Notes: a model not told the origin generated them from the sequence alone. Shown: positions 6,861-14,135, counted from the stretch's first letter. The stretch: DNA of 15,247 nt from an uncultured Opitutia bacterium (GCA_903853185.1 CAINSX010000087.1:1-15247); one strand, 5' to 3'. Made by a program: numbers and translations.

Positions 6861-9431
6861 TTAGATCCGCACGCGCATCGTCCCGCGCGTGACGCCGAGC
6901 TGATTCAGGACCTTGAGGTCGTTCCAAAGGGCGGTGCCGTCGAGGTCGCCCTTGAGGAGAGCCTGATACTTCTCGAGCGTGCGCGTGACAGTGGAAGCAT
7001 CCTCGTCGACGAACTCGACGCGGAAGCGGCGTACGCCCAGAGCCAGCAGCTGGGTCACATATTCGGCGCCGGTCTGGGCGCGTGAATTGAAGAGTGTGTT
7101 GCGGCAGCCTGCGTCGGCCTTAAGGATATGTTCGGCGCCCACGCGATCGCGCAGCTTGACGCGGTGCGTCTCGCAAGGGCGGCCACAGTCGCGGTAATCC
7201 TTACCCTTGGAAAGGAAGGTACAGAATACGCAGTGCTCCATATGGAACATCGGCATATGCTGGTGGACGGTGACCTCGAACCACTCCGGCGGAGCGGATT
7301 GGAACAAGGCCGTCACCTGCTCGGAGTTGAGATCGTAGGAGACCGTAAGGCCCTCGAGTGCATGCTCACGCATGAGCCACTCGGCGGTAAGTCCGTTGGC
7401 GACGTTCAGGGAGAAGTCGGCGCGGAGTCGCTTACCCTTGAAGGCGCGCAGGTCCTCGTGATTACGGACCAGGTAGCCGTCGGCCTCGCAGGAGAGGACG
7501 ATCTCGCTGATGCGTTCTTCGCCCTGCTTGTGGATGCGCGGACCCATGGCCCAGAACTCGACCTTACGGCCGGCTTCCTGCTCGTAGGCGCGGACGCGGG
7601 CGACGGCGGCGCGGAATTTCTTAGGGTCCTCGTATTCGGCGTAGATGACGCGGGCGCCGCTCGCGAGGGCGGGATCCAGCTGCTCAGGCTCGCGGATGAC
7701 GACGATAATCTCGGCTTCGCCTGGGCGCTTCGGCTCAAAGGGAGCGACCTTGGTGGCCGACTCTTCGTAAGGCAGGAGCGTCCAGCGCAGCGGTAGACTG
7801 CGGAGCTTCGAAATCTGTTCGGCCAGGTCGCGGCGGAGGCGGTTGAGTTCGCTGACCGGAATGATGAGGGCACCTTCAAGGTCGGCCTGCAACTCGCCCA
7901 TCTCGAAGCCGGTATCCCCCAGGCGACCCAGCTGGTCGCGCAGCGTGGTGACATCCATCGGGCGCTTTTCCGCCGCGGCGCAAGGCATCGTGGTCTCGCC
8001 GGCGACGACATGGCCTTCCCCGTCGTTGAATTCGACGCGTAAGGGCTGACCGAGGCGACCGATGACCTTGGCGTGCAGCGGGCGACGGTAATTAGCCTTC
8101 TCGCGATCCCAGGAATCATGGAGTCGCTTGTCGAGCTCTTGGTCCTTGGTCTTCCAGAGAATGGCATTAGGCTTAACCTGCGACCAATCCACGTCCTCAC
8201 GACCAAAGCGGATGAACGTCAGTCCGCCGCGGGCGGGCTCGAGACCGTGGACGAAGCCGCCCTGCTCGCGTTCGGCCGGCTTGCCTTGGTCGAAGACCAC
8301 GCCATCGCCGGGCTTGAGCGGGCCTTCGAGGCGCATCGTCACGCCATTCGTACCGACGTCGACGACCGTACCGAGGTAGGCGCCGCGCTTCTTGCCGAAG
8401 CGGGCGTGGACGAGTTGCTGGTTGTCGATGCCGCGGAGCCAGCCCGTGTGCAGGCCGCGCGAGAAAGTCATCTGCATCGCGTAGTCTTCTTCCTGACGCA
8501 CCTGCACGGCGGCGCGATCGGCATCGGCGCCCTTAGCGAAAGCATCCCAGGCGGCGTCAACCGCACGGCGGTAGGCCTTCGTGATCGCGGCGACGTATTC
8601 AGGGGATTTCAGACGGCCTTCAATCTTCAGCGAACGGATCCCCGCGCGGATGAGGTCCGGGACGACCTCGATACCCGCGAGGTCCTGCGGGGAAAGCAGG
8701 TAGGCCTTATCGCCGAGATCACGCACCACGCCATCGACGACCAGTTCGTAGGGCAGACGGCAAGCCTGAGCACATTCGCCACGATTAGCCGAGCGACCGC
8801 CGAGAGATTCGCTCGTTAGGCACTGGCCGGAGTAGGCCACGCAGAGGGCGCCATGAACAAAGACTTCGAGATCGAGCGGCGCACCCTTGGCGGCCTGCTC
8901 GGACTGCATCTTCTGCATCTCCGGGATAGAAACTTCGCGACCCAGCACGGCGAGCGAAGCACCCAGATCACGGGCAAAGTCGACGCCGGCGGCGCTCGTG
9001 ACCGTCATCTGCGTCGAAGCGTGGATCGGGAAGTCAGGCGAGATGCGACGGATGAGGCGACAGATGCCCGGGTCTTGGACAATCGCCGCATCGACGCCGG
9101 CGGCGATGATCGAGCGGAGCGTGCGGGCGGCTTCGGCGAGCTCGTCCGGGAAGATCAGCGTATTGAAGGTCACGTAGCCCTTCACCCCACGGCCGTGGAG
9201 GTAGGCCATGAGTTCAGGAAGGTCGGACTCCTCGAAATTCTTGGCCCGGACGCGGGCATTGAAGCGGCCTACGCCGAAGAAGACAGCGTCGGCGCCGTTC
9301 TCGACCGCCGCGCGGACGCAGTCCCATTCCCCGGCCGGGGAGAGGACTTCCGGCTTGCGGAGGGGAGCGATGAGGCTGGTGGCGGACACGAGGACAGGAA
9401 GGCACAGTCCGCCCTTCCCTGCAAAGAGCAA
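6861..9431 (-). CDS. peptidase U32-family protein (RlhA/YdcP type, long form)
   Basis: Up to 856 residues. The N-terminal U32 domain begins at about residue 27 (KPEVLSPAGEWDCVRAAVEN) and carries four cysteines (Cys197, 204, 220, 224) in the GALCVAYSGQC...RGECAQACR block. Related U32 proteins such as RlhA and UbiU/UbiV use this block to bind an iron-sulfur cluster. SLKIEGRLKSPEYVA follows, then a DUF3656-like middle region. A C-terminal region has a second Cys/His block (HMEHCVFCTFL, CGRPCETH, DAGCRNTLF). E. coli RlhA hydroxylates 23S rRNA C2501; U32 members are often misnamed collagenase-like proteases, so an RNA or cofactor hydroxylation role is likelier than proteolysis. The TTG at 9431 gives the longest form; GTG 9389 puts the start 12 residues before KPEVLSPAG and may be the true start. 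It converges on recD2 with no gap. Confidence 0.92.
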   Translation of the reverse strand: MLFAGKGGLCLPVLVSATSLIAPLRKPEVLSPAGEWDCVRAAVENGADAVFFGVGRFNARVRAKNFEESDLPELMAYLHGRGVKGYVTFNTLIFPDELAEAARTLRSIIAAGVDAAIVQDPGICRLIRRISPDFPIHASTQMTVTSAAGVDFARDLGASLAVLGREVSIPEMQKMQSEQAAKGAPLDLEVFVHGALCVAYSGQCLTSESLGGRSANRGECAQACRLPYELVVDGVVRDLGDKAYLLSPQDLAGIEVVPDLIRAGIRSLKIEGRLKSPEYVAAITKAYRRAVDAAWDAFAKGADADRAAVQVRQEEDYAMQMTFSRGLHTGWLRGIDNQQLVHARFGKKRGAYLGTVVDVGTNGVTMRLEGPLKPGDGVVFDQGKPAEREQGGFVHGLEPARGGLTFIRFGREDVDWSQVKPNAILWKTKDQELDKRLHDSWDREKANYRRPLHAKVIGRLGQPLRVEFNDGEGHVVAGETTMPCAAAEKRPMDVTTLRDQLGRLGDTGFEMGELQADLEGALIIPVSELNRLRRDLAEQISKLRSLPLRWTLLPYEESATKVAPFEPKRPGEAEIIVVIREPEQLDPALASGARVIYAEYEDPKKFRAAVARVRAYEQEAGRKVEFWAMGPRIHKQGEERISEIVLSCEADGYLVRNHEDLRAFKGKRLRADFSLNVANGLTAEWLMREHALEGLTVSYDLNSEQVTALFQSAPPEWFEVTVHQHMPMFHMEHCVFCTFLSKGKDYRDCGRPCETHRVKLRDRVGAEHILKADAGCRNTLFNSRAQTGAEYVTQLLALGVRRFRVEFVDEDASTVTRTLEKYQALLKGDLDGTALWNDLKVLNQLGVTRGTMRVRI

Positions 9432-9475
9432 TTAAGGCCCCCGAAAGACCCGGCGGCGCTTCCGGGATTGCCCCG

Positions 9476-9492
9476 GGGCGGCCTTCCCGCCC
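9476..9492. promoter_or_regulatory. GC-rich inverted repeat in divergent U32/dUTPase gap
   Basis: GGGCGG and CCGCCC arms flank a 5-base spacer, 12 bp before the dUTPase ATG in the 72-bp gap between two divergent genes. AT-rich CAATTAAG (9429-9436) and CTAATTG (9492-9498) lie at the two ends of the gap in opposite orientation. They could be promoter -10-like elements for the two genes, but no convincing -35 partners are visible. Confidence 0.25.
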
Positions 9493-9503
9493 TAATTGAA
9501 CCC

Positions 9504-9878
9504 ATGTCCGACAAGCTCGAAGAAATCTTCCAAATGCAGCAGGCGCTCAACAAGCGCATCGGCGTCGAAACCGCCGGCATGACCGAGGAAGAAAAGATTA
9601 AATGGGTCCTCAACTACCTCCGCGCGATGCAGCAGGAGATGGCTGAGCTGACCGACTCCGTGCCCTGGAAGTGGTGGGCCAAGTACCAGAAGTTCGACGA
9701 GCAGAACGCCCGCGTCGAGGTCATCGACCTCTTCCACTTCCTCATCTCCATCGCCCAAGTCCTCGGCATGTCCGCGGACGACGTCTACCAGGCCTACCTG
9801 AAGAAGAACGCCGTGAACCACCAGCGTCAGGATTCCGGCTACGTCAAGAAGGACGAAAATGACTCCCGCCACATCTGA
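9504..9878 (+). CDS. all-alpha (MazG-like) dimeric dUTPase family protein
   Basis: This 124-residue helical protein matches the dUTPase_2 family (all-alpha NTP pyrophosphatases, as in trypanosomatid and phage dimeric dUTPases). These enzymes convert dUTP to dUMP and pyrophosphate, keeping uracil out of DNA. Metal-binding acidic pairs are visible: EMAE (Glu45, Glu48) and VEVIDLFHF (Glu72, Asp75). The PWKWWAK segment (54-60) and the C-terminal KKNAVNHQRQDSGY (about 100-113) also fit the family. The open frame continues far upstream inside the opposite-strand U32 gene, but family similarity begins only at this ATG, which was therefore chosen. No clear Shine-Dalgarno sequence precedes it. Its last 20 bases overlap the next gene. 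Substrate specificity (dUTP versus another dNTP) is inferred from the family. Confidence 0.88.
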   Translation: MSDKLEEIFQMQQALNKRIGVETAGMTEEEKIKWVLNYLRAMQQEMAELTDSVPWKWWAKYQKFDEQNARVEVIDLFHFLISIAQVLGMSADDVYQAYLKKNAVNHQRQDSGYVKKDENDSRHI

Positions 9879-10629
9879 GCTCACCCCCATGCGCCTCCCC
9901 ATCGCTCGCCGCTCCGGCTTCACCCTGATTGAATTGCTGGTCGTCATCGGCATCATCGGCCTGCTCTCCGCCATCACCTTCGGCCTCTTCCGCGCCGCCA
10001 ACAGTAGCCGCAATAAGTCCAAGTCCCGCGGCGATATCCAGGCCGTTGCCATGGCCTGCCAGAGCTACCGTAAGATGTACGGCGACTTCCCCTCCTGCGC
10101 CACCGGAACGGACGAGCGCTTCCGCCGCGACCTGTTCGACCAGCTTATCGGCCGTCGCCTAATCCGTACCACGACCCCGGGCGGCCTACCCGCCCTGCTC
10201 AACTACGACGACACCTCCCTGCCGACCGGCTCCGCTGGACGCCAGATGCGCAGCTTCCTGAGCAGCGGCGAGATCAACACCAACGACAACACGAAAATCA
10301 GCGCCGATGACTGGAAGGGCAACAATCCCGCCTGCCGCGAACTCGTGGACGCTTGGGGCAATCCCTACGACTACCGCTACCGTGTGCTGACCGCCGGCAA
10401 ATACACCGACTGGAAGTCGCCTAATTTCCTCTTCGTCAGCGCCTCCGCCAACTACATCGCCGCCCCGATCGAAGGTGATATCCTCGCCCTAGGTGAATAC
10501 TGGGATCCGGCTGCTTCCGGCGGCACCACGATGGTCCGTTCAGGTATCGTCCCGACGTCTTATTTCGACGAGAACGGCGGCACCACCGGTCCTTTCCGCG
10601 CCGATAACCTCGTCAACTGGGGGAACTGA
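9859..10629 (+). CDS. prepilin-type N-terminal cleavage/methylation domain protein (pseudopilin-like)
   Basis: This 256-residue protein has a type IV prepilin signal: a short basic leader (ending RRSG) then FTLIELLVVIGIIGLLSAI. Prepilin peptidase should cut between Gly20 and Phe21, with Glu25 at the conserved +5 position; residues 21-45 form the membrane and assembly helix. The remainder resembles PulG-type pseudopilins (QAVAMACQSYRKMYGDFPS, then DAWGNPYDYRY). It has no obvious known partner genes here; no secretion ATPase, platform protein or prepilin peptidase is in view. Such stand-alone genes are common in Verrucomicrobiota and Planctomycetota. AAGGA lies 5 bases before ATG 9859, supporting that start, though ATG 9889 would also leave a valid leader. 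The gene overlaps the dUTPase by 20 bp and the convergent PAP2 gene by 17 bp. Confidence 0.9.
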   Translation: MTPATSELTPMRLPIARRSGFTLIELLVVIGIIGLLSAITFGLFRAANSSRNKSKSRGDIQAVAMACQSYRKMYGDFPSCATGTDERFRRDLFDQLIGRRLIRTTTPGGLPALLNYDDTSLPTGSAGRQMRSFLSSGEINTNDNTKISADDWKGNNPACRELVDAWGNPYDYRYRVLTAGKYTDWKSPNFLFVSASANYIAAPIEGDILALGEYWDPAASGGTTMVRSGIVPTSYFDENGGTTGPFRADNLVNWGN

Positions 10630-11302
10630 TCTCTCGCTCGAGCGGCTTCCGCAGCAGGAAGGCCAGCCCGACGCAGAGCAACCACGCCAATGCGGCGGTG
10701 GCGAGGGTGTGCGACAGGAAGTGCTCGCCGCGGGCAACCTGGTAGAAGCCCATCCAGCAGCCGACACCCAAGCCCAACGCGAGGCCACGCCAACGACGGG
10801 CCGTCAGAATCCAATAAAGCCCCAGCAAGGCGAAGCCACCGCTGGCATGGCCAGCGGGAAACGCATGGCTGGGATAGCCCGCAGGCTTGGCCTGGAAAAG
10901 CAGCAGGTGATCGTAGGCGCCGCCGAAAGCCTTGAGTTCCAAGGGTGTCGCCATGCCAGTGACCGCCCGAAGCTGCGTGCAGACGACTGAGACCACCGCG
11001 AGGCAAGCGAGGAGATATAAGGCACGGACGCGGACGCGTTTCGCGAAGATCGCGGCACCGATCAGCAGCAATGCCCAGATGATGATGAGCGCCTTCGGGC
11101 CGTCGTACGCCAATGCACGGCCGAGTGCGTTTTCATGCGGGAGCAACCAAGCCTTCCCGTTCCAGAAGAACGACTGGACCCACAGGTCGAGCGCTTCACC
11201 CCCTAGGCCAGGCAGACCGAAGAACACCACGATCACGGCGACCGCCAAGGCGGGCGCGACGAACGTGCGCCGGTCAACGTGCGGGATTCTGGAGTCCGCC
11301 AT
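10613..11302 (-). CDS. PAP2-family membrane phosphatase
   Basis: This 229-residue inner-membrane protein has about five to six hydrophobic helices and belongs to the PAP2/acid phosphatase superfamily, which removes phosphate from lipids such as lipid A, undecaprenyl pyrophosphate or phosphatidic acid. It shows TPLELKAFGG (about 119-128), similar to the motif 1 region of a PAP2 subgroup with CPWDL..FGG. Motif 2 is FPAGHASGG with His152. Motif 3 is ARGEHFLSH with His194 and His198. Motif 3 departs from the canonical SRx5Hx3D. ATG 11302 is used; an upstream start at 11347 would lie deeper inside the preceding gene. It overlaps the end of the LtaS/EptA-like gene by 29 bp and is probably translated by coupling. 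The pairing suggests envelope glycolipid modification. Confidence 0.9.
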   Translation of the reverse strand: MADSRIPHVDRRTFVAPALAVAVIVVFFGLPGLGGEALDLWVQSFFWNGKAWLLPHENALGRALAYDGPKALIIIWALLLIGAAIFAKRVRVRALYLLACLAVVSVVCTQLRAVTGMATPLELKAFGGAYDHLLLFQAKPAGYPSHAFPAGHASGGFALLGLYWILTARRWRGLALGLGVGCWMGFYQVARGEHFLSHTLATAALAWLLCVGLAFLLRKPLEREISSPS

Positions 11303-13301
11303 GGTTAAAGAGGTCGTCGGTGGCCTGATAATGGATGATTGCCTCATCTACTGCCGCGGCGTCAGGGGAAGTCAGCGGAGTCAACGCGCCCGTAGCGAGG
11401 TCGGCCTTGTACTGCACCGCTTGGCGCACGGGCTTCAGCACCGTCAGCAGTCCGTCCGGGCGAAGCACGGCGACCTTCTGGTAATTGCTGATAAAGGCTC
11501 GAGGGCGGAAATTCGGGCTCAGCGCATCGCTGCCGACAAAGCGGGACAGATAGCTCGTACCAAGGAGTCCGAGTATCGTGGGAGCGGCATCAATCTGGCT
11601 CATCATGGTGTCGAACTTACGCGGGGCGATGTTGCCCGGAGACCAGATGAAGAGCGGAATCTCGTACTTACGGATCTCCAGCTCGCGCTTACCAGCGACG
11701 GAAGCGCAATGGTCGGCGACGATGACGAAGACCGTATCCTTGAACCAAGGCTTGGCCTGCGCGGCCTTGAGGAACGCACCAATCGCGAAATCGGTGTAGG
11801 CCACCCCGCCATCGCGGTCCACGAGTTTGGGGTCGATTTTACCGGCCGGCCACGTGTACGGACGGTGGTTCGACGTCGTCATCACGAAATGGTGGAAGGG
11901 CTTGCCGGCCGCATAGGCCTTGTCGGCTTCCTCGAGCGACCAGCCGAAGGCGTCTTCATCGCAGGCGCCCCAGGCATTACCGAAGGTCGCCTTCTTGCCA
12001 GCGGCTTCCTGCCGCGGCAGATCCACCACCCGGTAGCCATTGGCCCCGAAGAAATAGTTCATATTATCGAAGAAACCGTCGCCGCCGTAGATGAAGGCCG
12101 TGTCGTAACCCTGCGTGCGCAGCACCGAACCCAACGTCGTCAGGTCTTCGCAACCCTTGCGGCGCAGCACGGATTGACCAGGAATCGGGGGAATCGACAG
12201 GGTGAGCGCTTCCATGCCGCGCACCGTGCGCGTGCCGCCGGCGTAGCAACGGGAGAACCAGAGCGACTCGCGGGAGATACGGTCAAGATTAGGCGTGAGG
12301 TTCTTGGCGGCGTAATCCGGAGAACCGTAGCAACCCAGGAACTCGGCGCTCAGGCTCTCAACCGTGATTTGAATCACATTGAGAGGGCGCGCATCATGGC
12401 GGCCGACAGGCTTGATACGGCGGGTAATGTCATTCAGGTCGGCGCTTACCGGCTCGCCGCCTTGGGCGACGAGCGAGGTGCGGAGCTGGGCGACGGCGTC
12501 AGGACGCGACGGATAGAAACGCTTCCATTCGAGCTGGTTGGCCCAGAAGGCGGCCAGGAAGGCGTATTCGCCGTTCTTCGCGAGCTCGGTGTCGTAGCTA
12601 TTATCCCAGCCCGGCTGAGGGTCGCCCATGTGGCGCAGCCCGGCCGTGAGGCGTTCGCCGAGGGATGTATGGGCGGTTGAGGCGGCCCTGAGATCCCGAC
12701 GGCCGACGAAATAGGCGAGGAGCAGAATCGCGAGCAGCGGCGCGAGCAGCACGGCGAGGTTGCGCCAGCGCGGCGTGACGTCGGCGGCGGCGCCTTCGTC
12801 CCAACGGCGAACGAAGCCTAGGCGACGCCAGAGCAAGAAGAGCCCAATCGCGACGACCAGCACGATGGCGATGATCAGAGGAAGGTTGTAGGACTCCTTG
12901 ATGTTCTTCACCACCTCGGTCGTGTAGACGAGGTAGTCGACCGCGATGAAGTTGAAGCGGACGCCGAACTCCTCCCAGAAGAGGATTTCGGAAATCTTCC
13001 AGAACGTGAAAAGGAACGCGCCGAAGATCCACGCCGCGCGTAGCGGCAAGCGCAGCCAGCTGGTGCTCGGCCAGACCGTGCTGAGCAGCCCCATCGGCAA
13101 GGTCAGGAACCAAGCCATGAAGAGATCGAACAGCAGGCCGACAAACAAAGCCGCGAAAGTCGGCAGACCCCAGGACACACTACCGGCCGAGGCCACGAGC
13201 AGGCCGAGGCGAAGGAGCGTGCCGAGAAGGACGTAACTGGAAGCCAGGAGCAAGGTGCCTCCCTGACGTGAACCCAGGACCTTCGAGAACAGCGATTTCA
13301 C
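11274..13301 (-). CDS. LTA synthase/phosphoethanolamine transferase-like membrane sulfatase-fold protein
   Basis: This 675-residue protein has five N-terminal membrane helices (about 16-38, 45-72, 88-105, 141-158, 182-200) and a periplasmic alkaline-phosphatase/sulfatase-fold domain (about 305-610). Catalytic features match the LtaS/OpgB/EptA group, which use a threonine nucleophile to move phospho-head groups: VESLSAEFLGCYG with metal ligand Glu315, AGGTRTVRGMEALTL with nucleophile Thr357, TTSNHRPY with His479, and VIVADHCAS with Asp530/His531. A formylglycine sulfatase would have Cys or Ser at the nucleophile. In a Gram-negative host the likely role is adding a phosphoglycerol- or phosphoethanolamine-type group to a glycan or lipid. 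Start is GTG 13301; no better ATG precedes the first helix. Its 3' end overlaps the PAP2 gene. The exact donor and acceptor cannot be read from sequence. Confidence 0.9.
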   Translation of the reverse strand: MKSLFSKVLGSRQGGTLLLASSYVLLGTLLRLGLLVASAGSVSWGLPTFAALFVGLLFDLFMAWFLTLPMGLLSTVWPSTSWLRLPLRAAWIFGAFLFTFWKISEILFWEEFGVRFNFIAVDYLVYTTEVVKNIKESYNLPLIIAIVLVVAIGLFLLWRRLGFVRRWDEGAAADVTPRWRNLAVLLAPLLAILLLAYFVGRRDLRAASTAHTSLGERLTAGLRHMGDPQPGWDNSYDTELAKNGEYAFLAAFWANQLEWKRFYPSRPDAVAQLRTSLVAQGGEPVSADLNDITRRIKPVGRHDARPLNVIQITVESLSAEFLGCYGSPDYAAKNLTPNLDRISRESLWFSRCYAGGTRTVRGMEALTLSIPPIPGQSVLRRKGCEDLTTLGSVLRTQGYDTAFIYGGDGFFDNMNYFFGANGYRVVDLPRQEAAGKKATFGNAWGACDEDAFGWSLEEADKAYAAGKPFHHFVMTTSNHRPYTWPAGKIDPKLVDRDGGVAYTDFAIGAFLKAAQAKPWFKDTVFVIVADHCASVAGKRELEIRKYEIPLFIWSPGNIAPRKFDTMMSQIDAAPTILGLLGTSYLSRFVGSDALSPNFRPRAFISNYQKVAVLRPDGLLTVLKPVRQAVQYKADLATGALTPLTSPDAAAVDEAIIHYQATDDLFNHGGLQNPAR

Positions 13302-13320
13302 AGAATGATTAGTCGGAAAA

Positions 13321-13360
13321 TCGCCACCTCAGGGCGAGCCAATTAAGCGACACCCTGAGG
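13321..13360 (-). terminator. overlapping hairpins after yidD: candidate terminator or attenuator
   Basis: Read on the minus strand, CCTCAGGG and CCCTGAGG form perfect 8-bp arms with an 18-base spacer (13327-13360). The second arm also forms the loop of a shorter hairpin, TCGCC-CTGAGGT-GGCGA (13321-13337), followed directly by TTTTCC. The short one resembles an intrinsic terminator for the rpmH-rnpA-yidD operon. The long one would compete with it. Confidence 0.5.
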
Positions 13361-13363
13361 GCC

Positions 13364-13615
13364 TCACCGTTCTGGCACCTCGTCCACACCCGAACCACCC
13401 CAAGGGTTGCAACGGCAGATCCGCCGAAACCCCATCCAGCCACCTTTGAAGAAACCGAAACGCGAGATCGCCGTCGATGCATAGCACGAGCAGGTCGGGT
13501 GATAACGACAGCCTGATCCCGGAATCAGATGGAGCAGCTTCGAAAGGAAGCGCTGATAAAATCGGACGACGACCAAGGCTAGGCTCGCGAGCAACGATGG
13601 GCGAGGCTCGCTCAT
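13364..13615 (-). CDS. yidD: membrane protein insertion efficiency factor YidD
   Basis: This 83-residue protein has the full YidD pattern: an amphipathic N-terminal helix (RFYQRFLSKLLHLIPGSG), CRYHPTCSCYASTAISRFG with its conserved cysteines, KGGWMGFRRICRCNPWG, and GVDEVPE near the C-terminus. YidD is a small inner-membrane-associated protein that helps YidC/Sec insert membrane proteins. Its ATG overlaps the rnpA stop by 4 bp (ATGA), the classic coupling seen in rnpA-yidD pairs. It is normally followed by yidC, which is missing here; the next gene downstream is the LtaS/EptA-like transferase after a 62-bp gap holding hairpins. Length and motifs are typical. Confidence 0.97.
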   Translation of the reverse strand: MSEPRPSLLASLALVVVRFYQRFLSKLLHLIPGSGCRYHPTCSCYASTAISRFGFFKGGWMGFRRICRCNPWGGSGVDEVPER

Positions 13616-13974
13616 GCGGCTGGACTGCCCTTCGCCGCCAGGATACGGACGGACGCCGCGGCATAGACCTTACGGAGCTCGGCCAGCGACCGCTTCAGCA
13701 TGCCCGAACGGATGACCAACACGACCTCCCAGCCCGCGGGGAAGGCGGCGGCGTCGGTCCGGAAAAGCTCACGCGACAGGCGCTTGGCCCGATTGCGATC
13801 GACCGCCCGCGGCAGGTTCTTCTTGGCCGCGATGACGGCGAAACGGGCCTTACCCTTCTCCCCCGTCTGGCGGAAATTCAAAAGAAAAGGCCCGCAATCC
13901 AGTCGCGAGCCTTCTTGGCGGAGGCGGTTGAAGTCGGCCGAGGCGCGAATTCGACGCTCCCGCGGGAGACGCAT
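13612..13974 (-). CDS. rnpA: ribonuclease P protein component
   Basis: RnpA binds the RNase P RNA and helps process the 5' ends of tRNA precursors. This 120-residue protein has the N-terminal RLPRERRIRASADFNRLRQEG segment that contacts the tRNA leader, a central strand (ARFAVIAAKKNLPRAV) and the diagnostic RNR helix (DRNRAKRLSRELFR, about residues 59-72). VVLVIRSG follows, then a C-terminal helix. Length is normal. It starts with ATG 5 bp after rpmH and overlaps yidD by 4 bp, the conserved bacterial order rpmH-rnpA-yidD. No Shine-Dalgarno sequence precedes the start, so translation is probably coupled to rpmH. Confidence 0.97.
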   Translation of the reverse strand: MRLPRERRIRASADFNRLRQEGSRLDCGPFLLNFRQTGEKGKARFAVIAAKKNLPRAVDRNRAKRLSRELFRTDAAAFPAGWEVVLVIRSGMLKRSLAELRKVYAAASVRILAAKGSPAA

Positions 13975-13979
13975 AGGTC

Positions 13980-14117
13980 TTAGGAGGCGCCGAGGCGCTT
14001 GCGACCGATGGCACGGCGCTTGGCCAGAACCTTACGGCCACCGGGGGTCTTGGAACGGGCGCGGAAACCGCACTTGCGGGCGCGGGAGATCTTTGACGGA
14101 CGATAGGTCGGATGCAT
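13980..14117 (-). CDS. rpmH: 50S ribosomal protein bL34
   Basis: This is a 45-residue, strongly basic protein with the whole bL34 pattern: MHPTYRPSKISRARKCGFRA, then RSKTPGGRKVLAKRRAIGRK and a short RLGAS end. Family members usually have 44-46 residues. bL34 is a structural protein of the large ribosomal subunit. It is the first gene of rpmH-rnpA-yidD; in many bacteria the other neighbour is dnaA and oriC, but here it is a divergent LOG-family gene. The ATG directly follows a perfect 6-bp hairpin and no Shine-Dalgarno sequence is visible in the leader. Confidence 0.98.
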   Translation of the reverse strand: MHPTYRPSKISRARKCGFRARSKTPGGRKVLAKRRAIGRKRLGAS

Positions 14118-14135
14118 GGCTGTAAAGGAACAGCC
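14118..14135 (-). promoter_or_regulatory. hairpin directly before the rpmH start codon
   Basis: On the minus strand GGCTGT-TCCTTT-ACAGCC is a perfect 6-bp inverted repeat with a 6-base loop that ends immediately before the rpmH ATG. The place usually held by a Shine-Dalgarno sequence is taken by the loop, which is pyrimidine-rich. It could gate ribosome access or bind a ribosomal protein, but function is inferred from position only. Confidence 0.4.

Noticed and set aside
8853..9503. Upstream extension of the dUTPase open frame
   Set aside because: It lies inside the opposite-strand U32 gene, and family similarity starts only at ATG 9504.
10932..12680. 582-codon open frame antisense to the PAP2 and transferase genes
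   Set aside because: It crosses two well-supported genes, has no recognisable motif and an Arg-rich composition typical of shadow frames.
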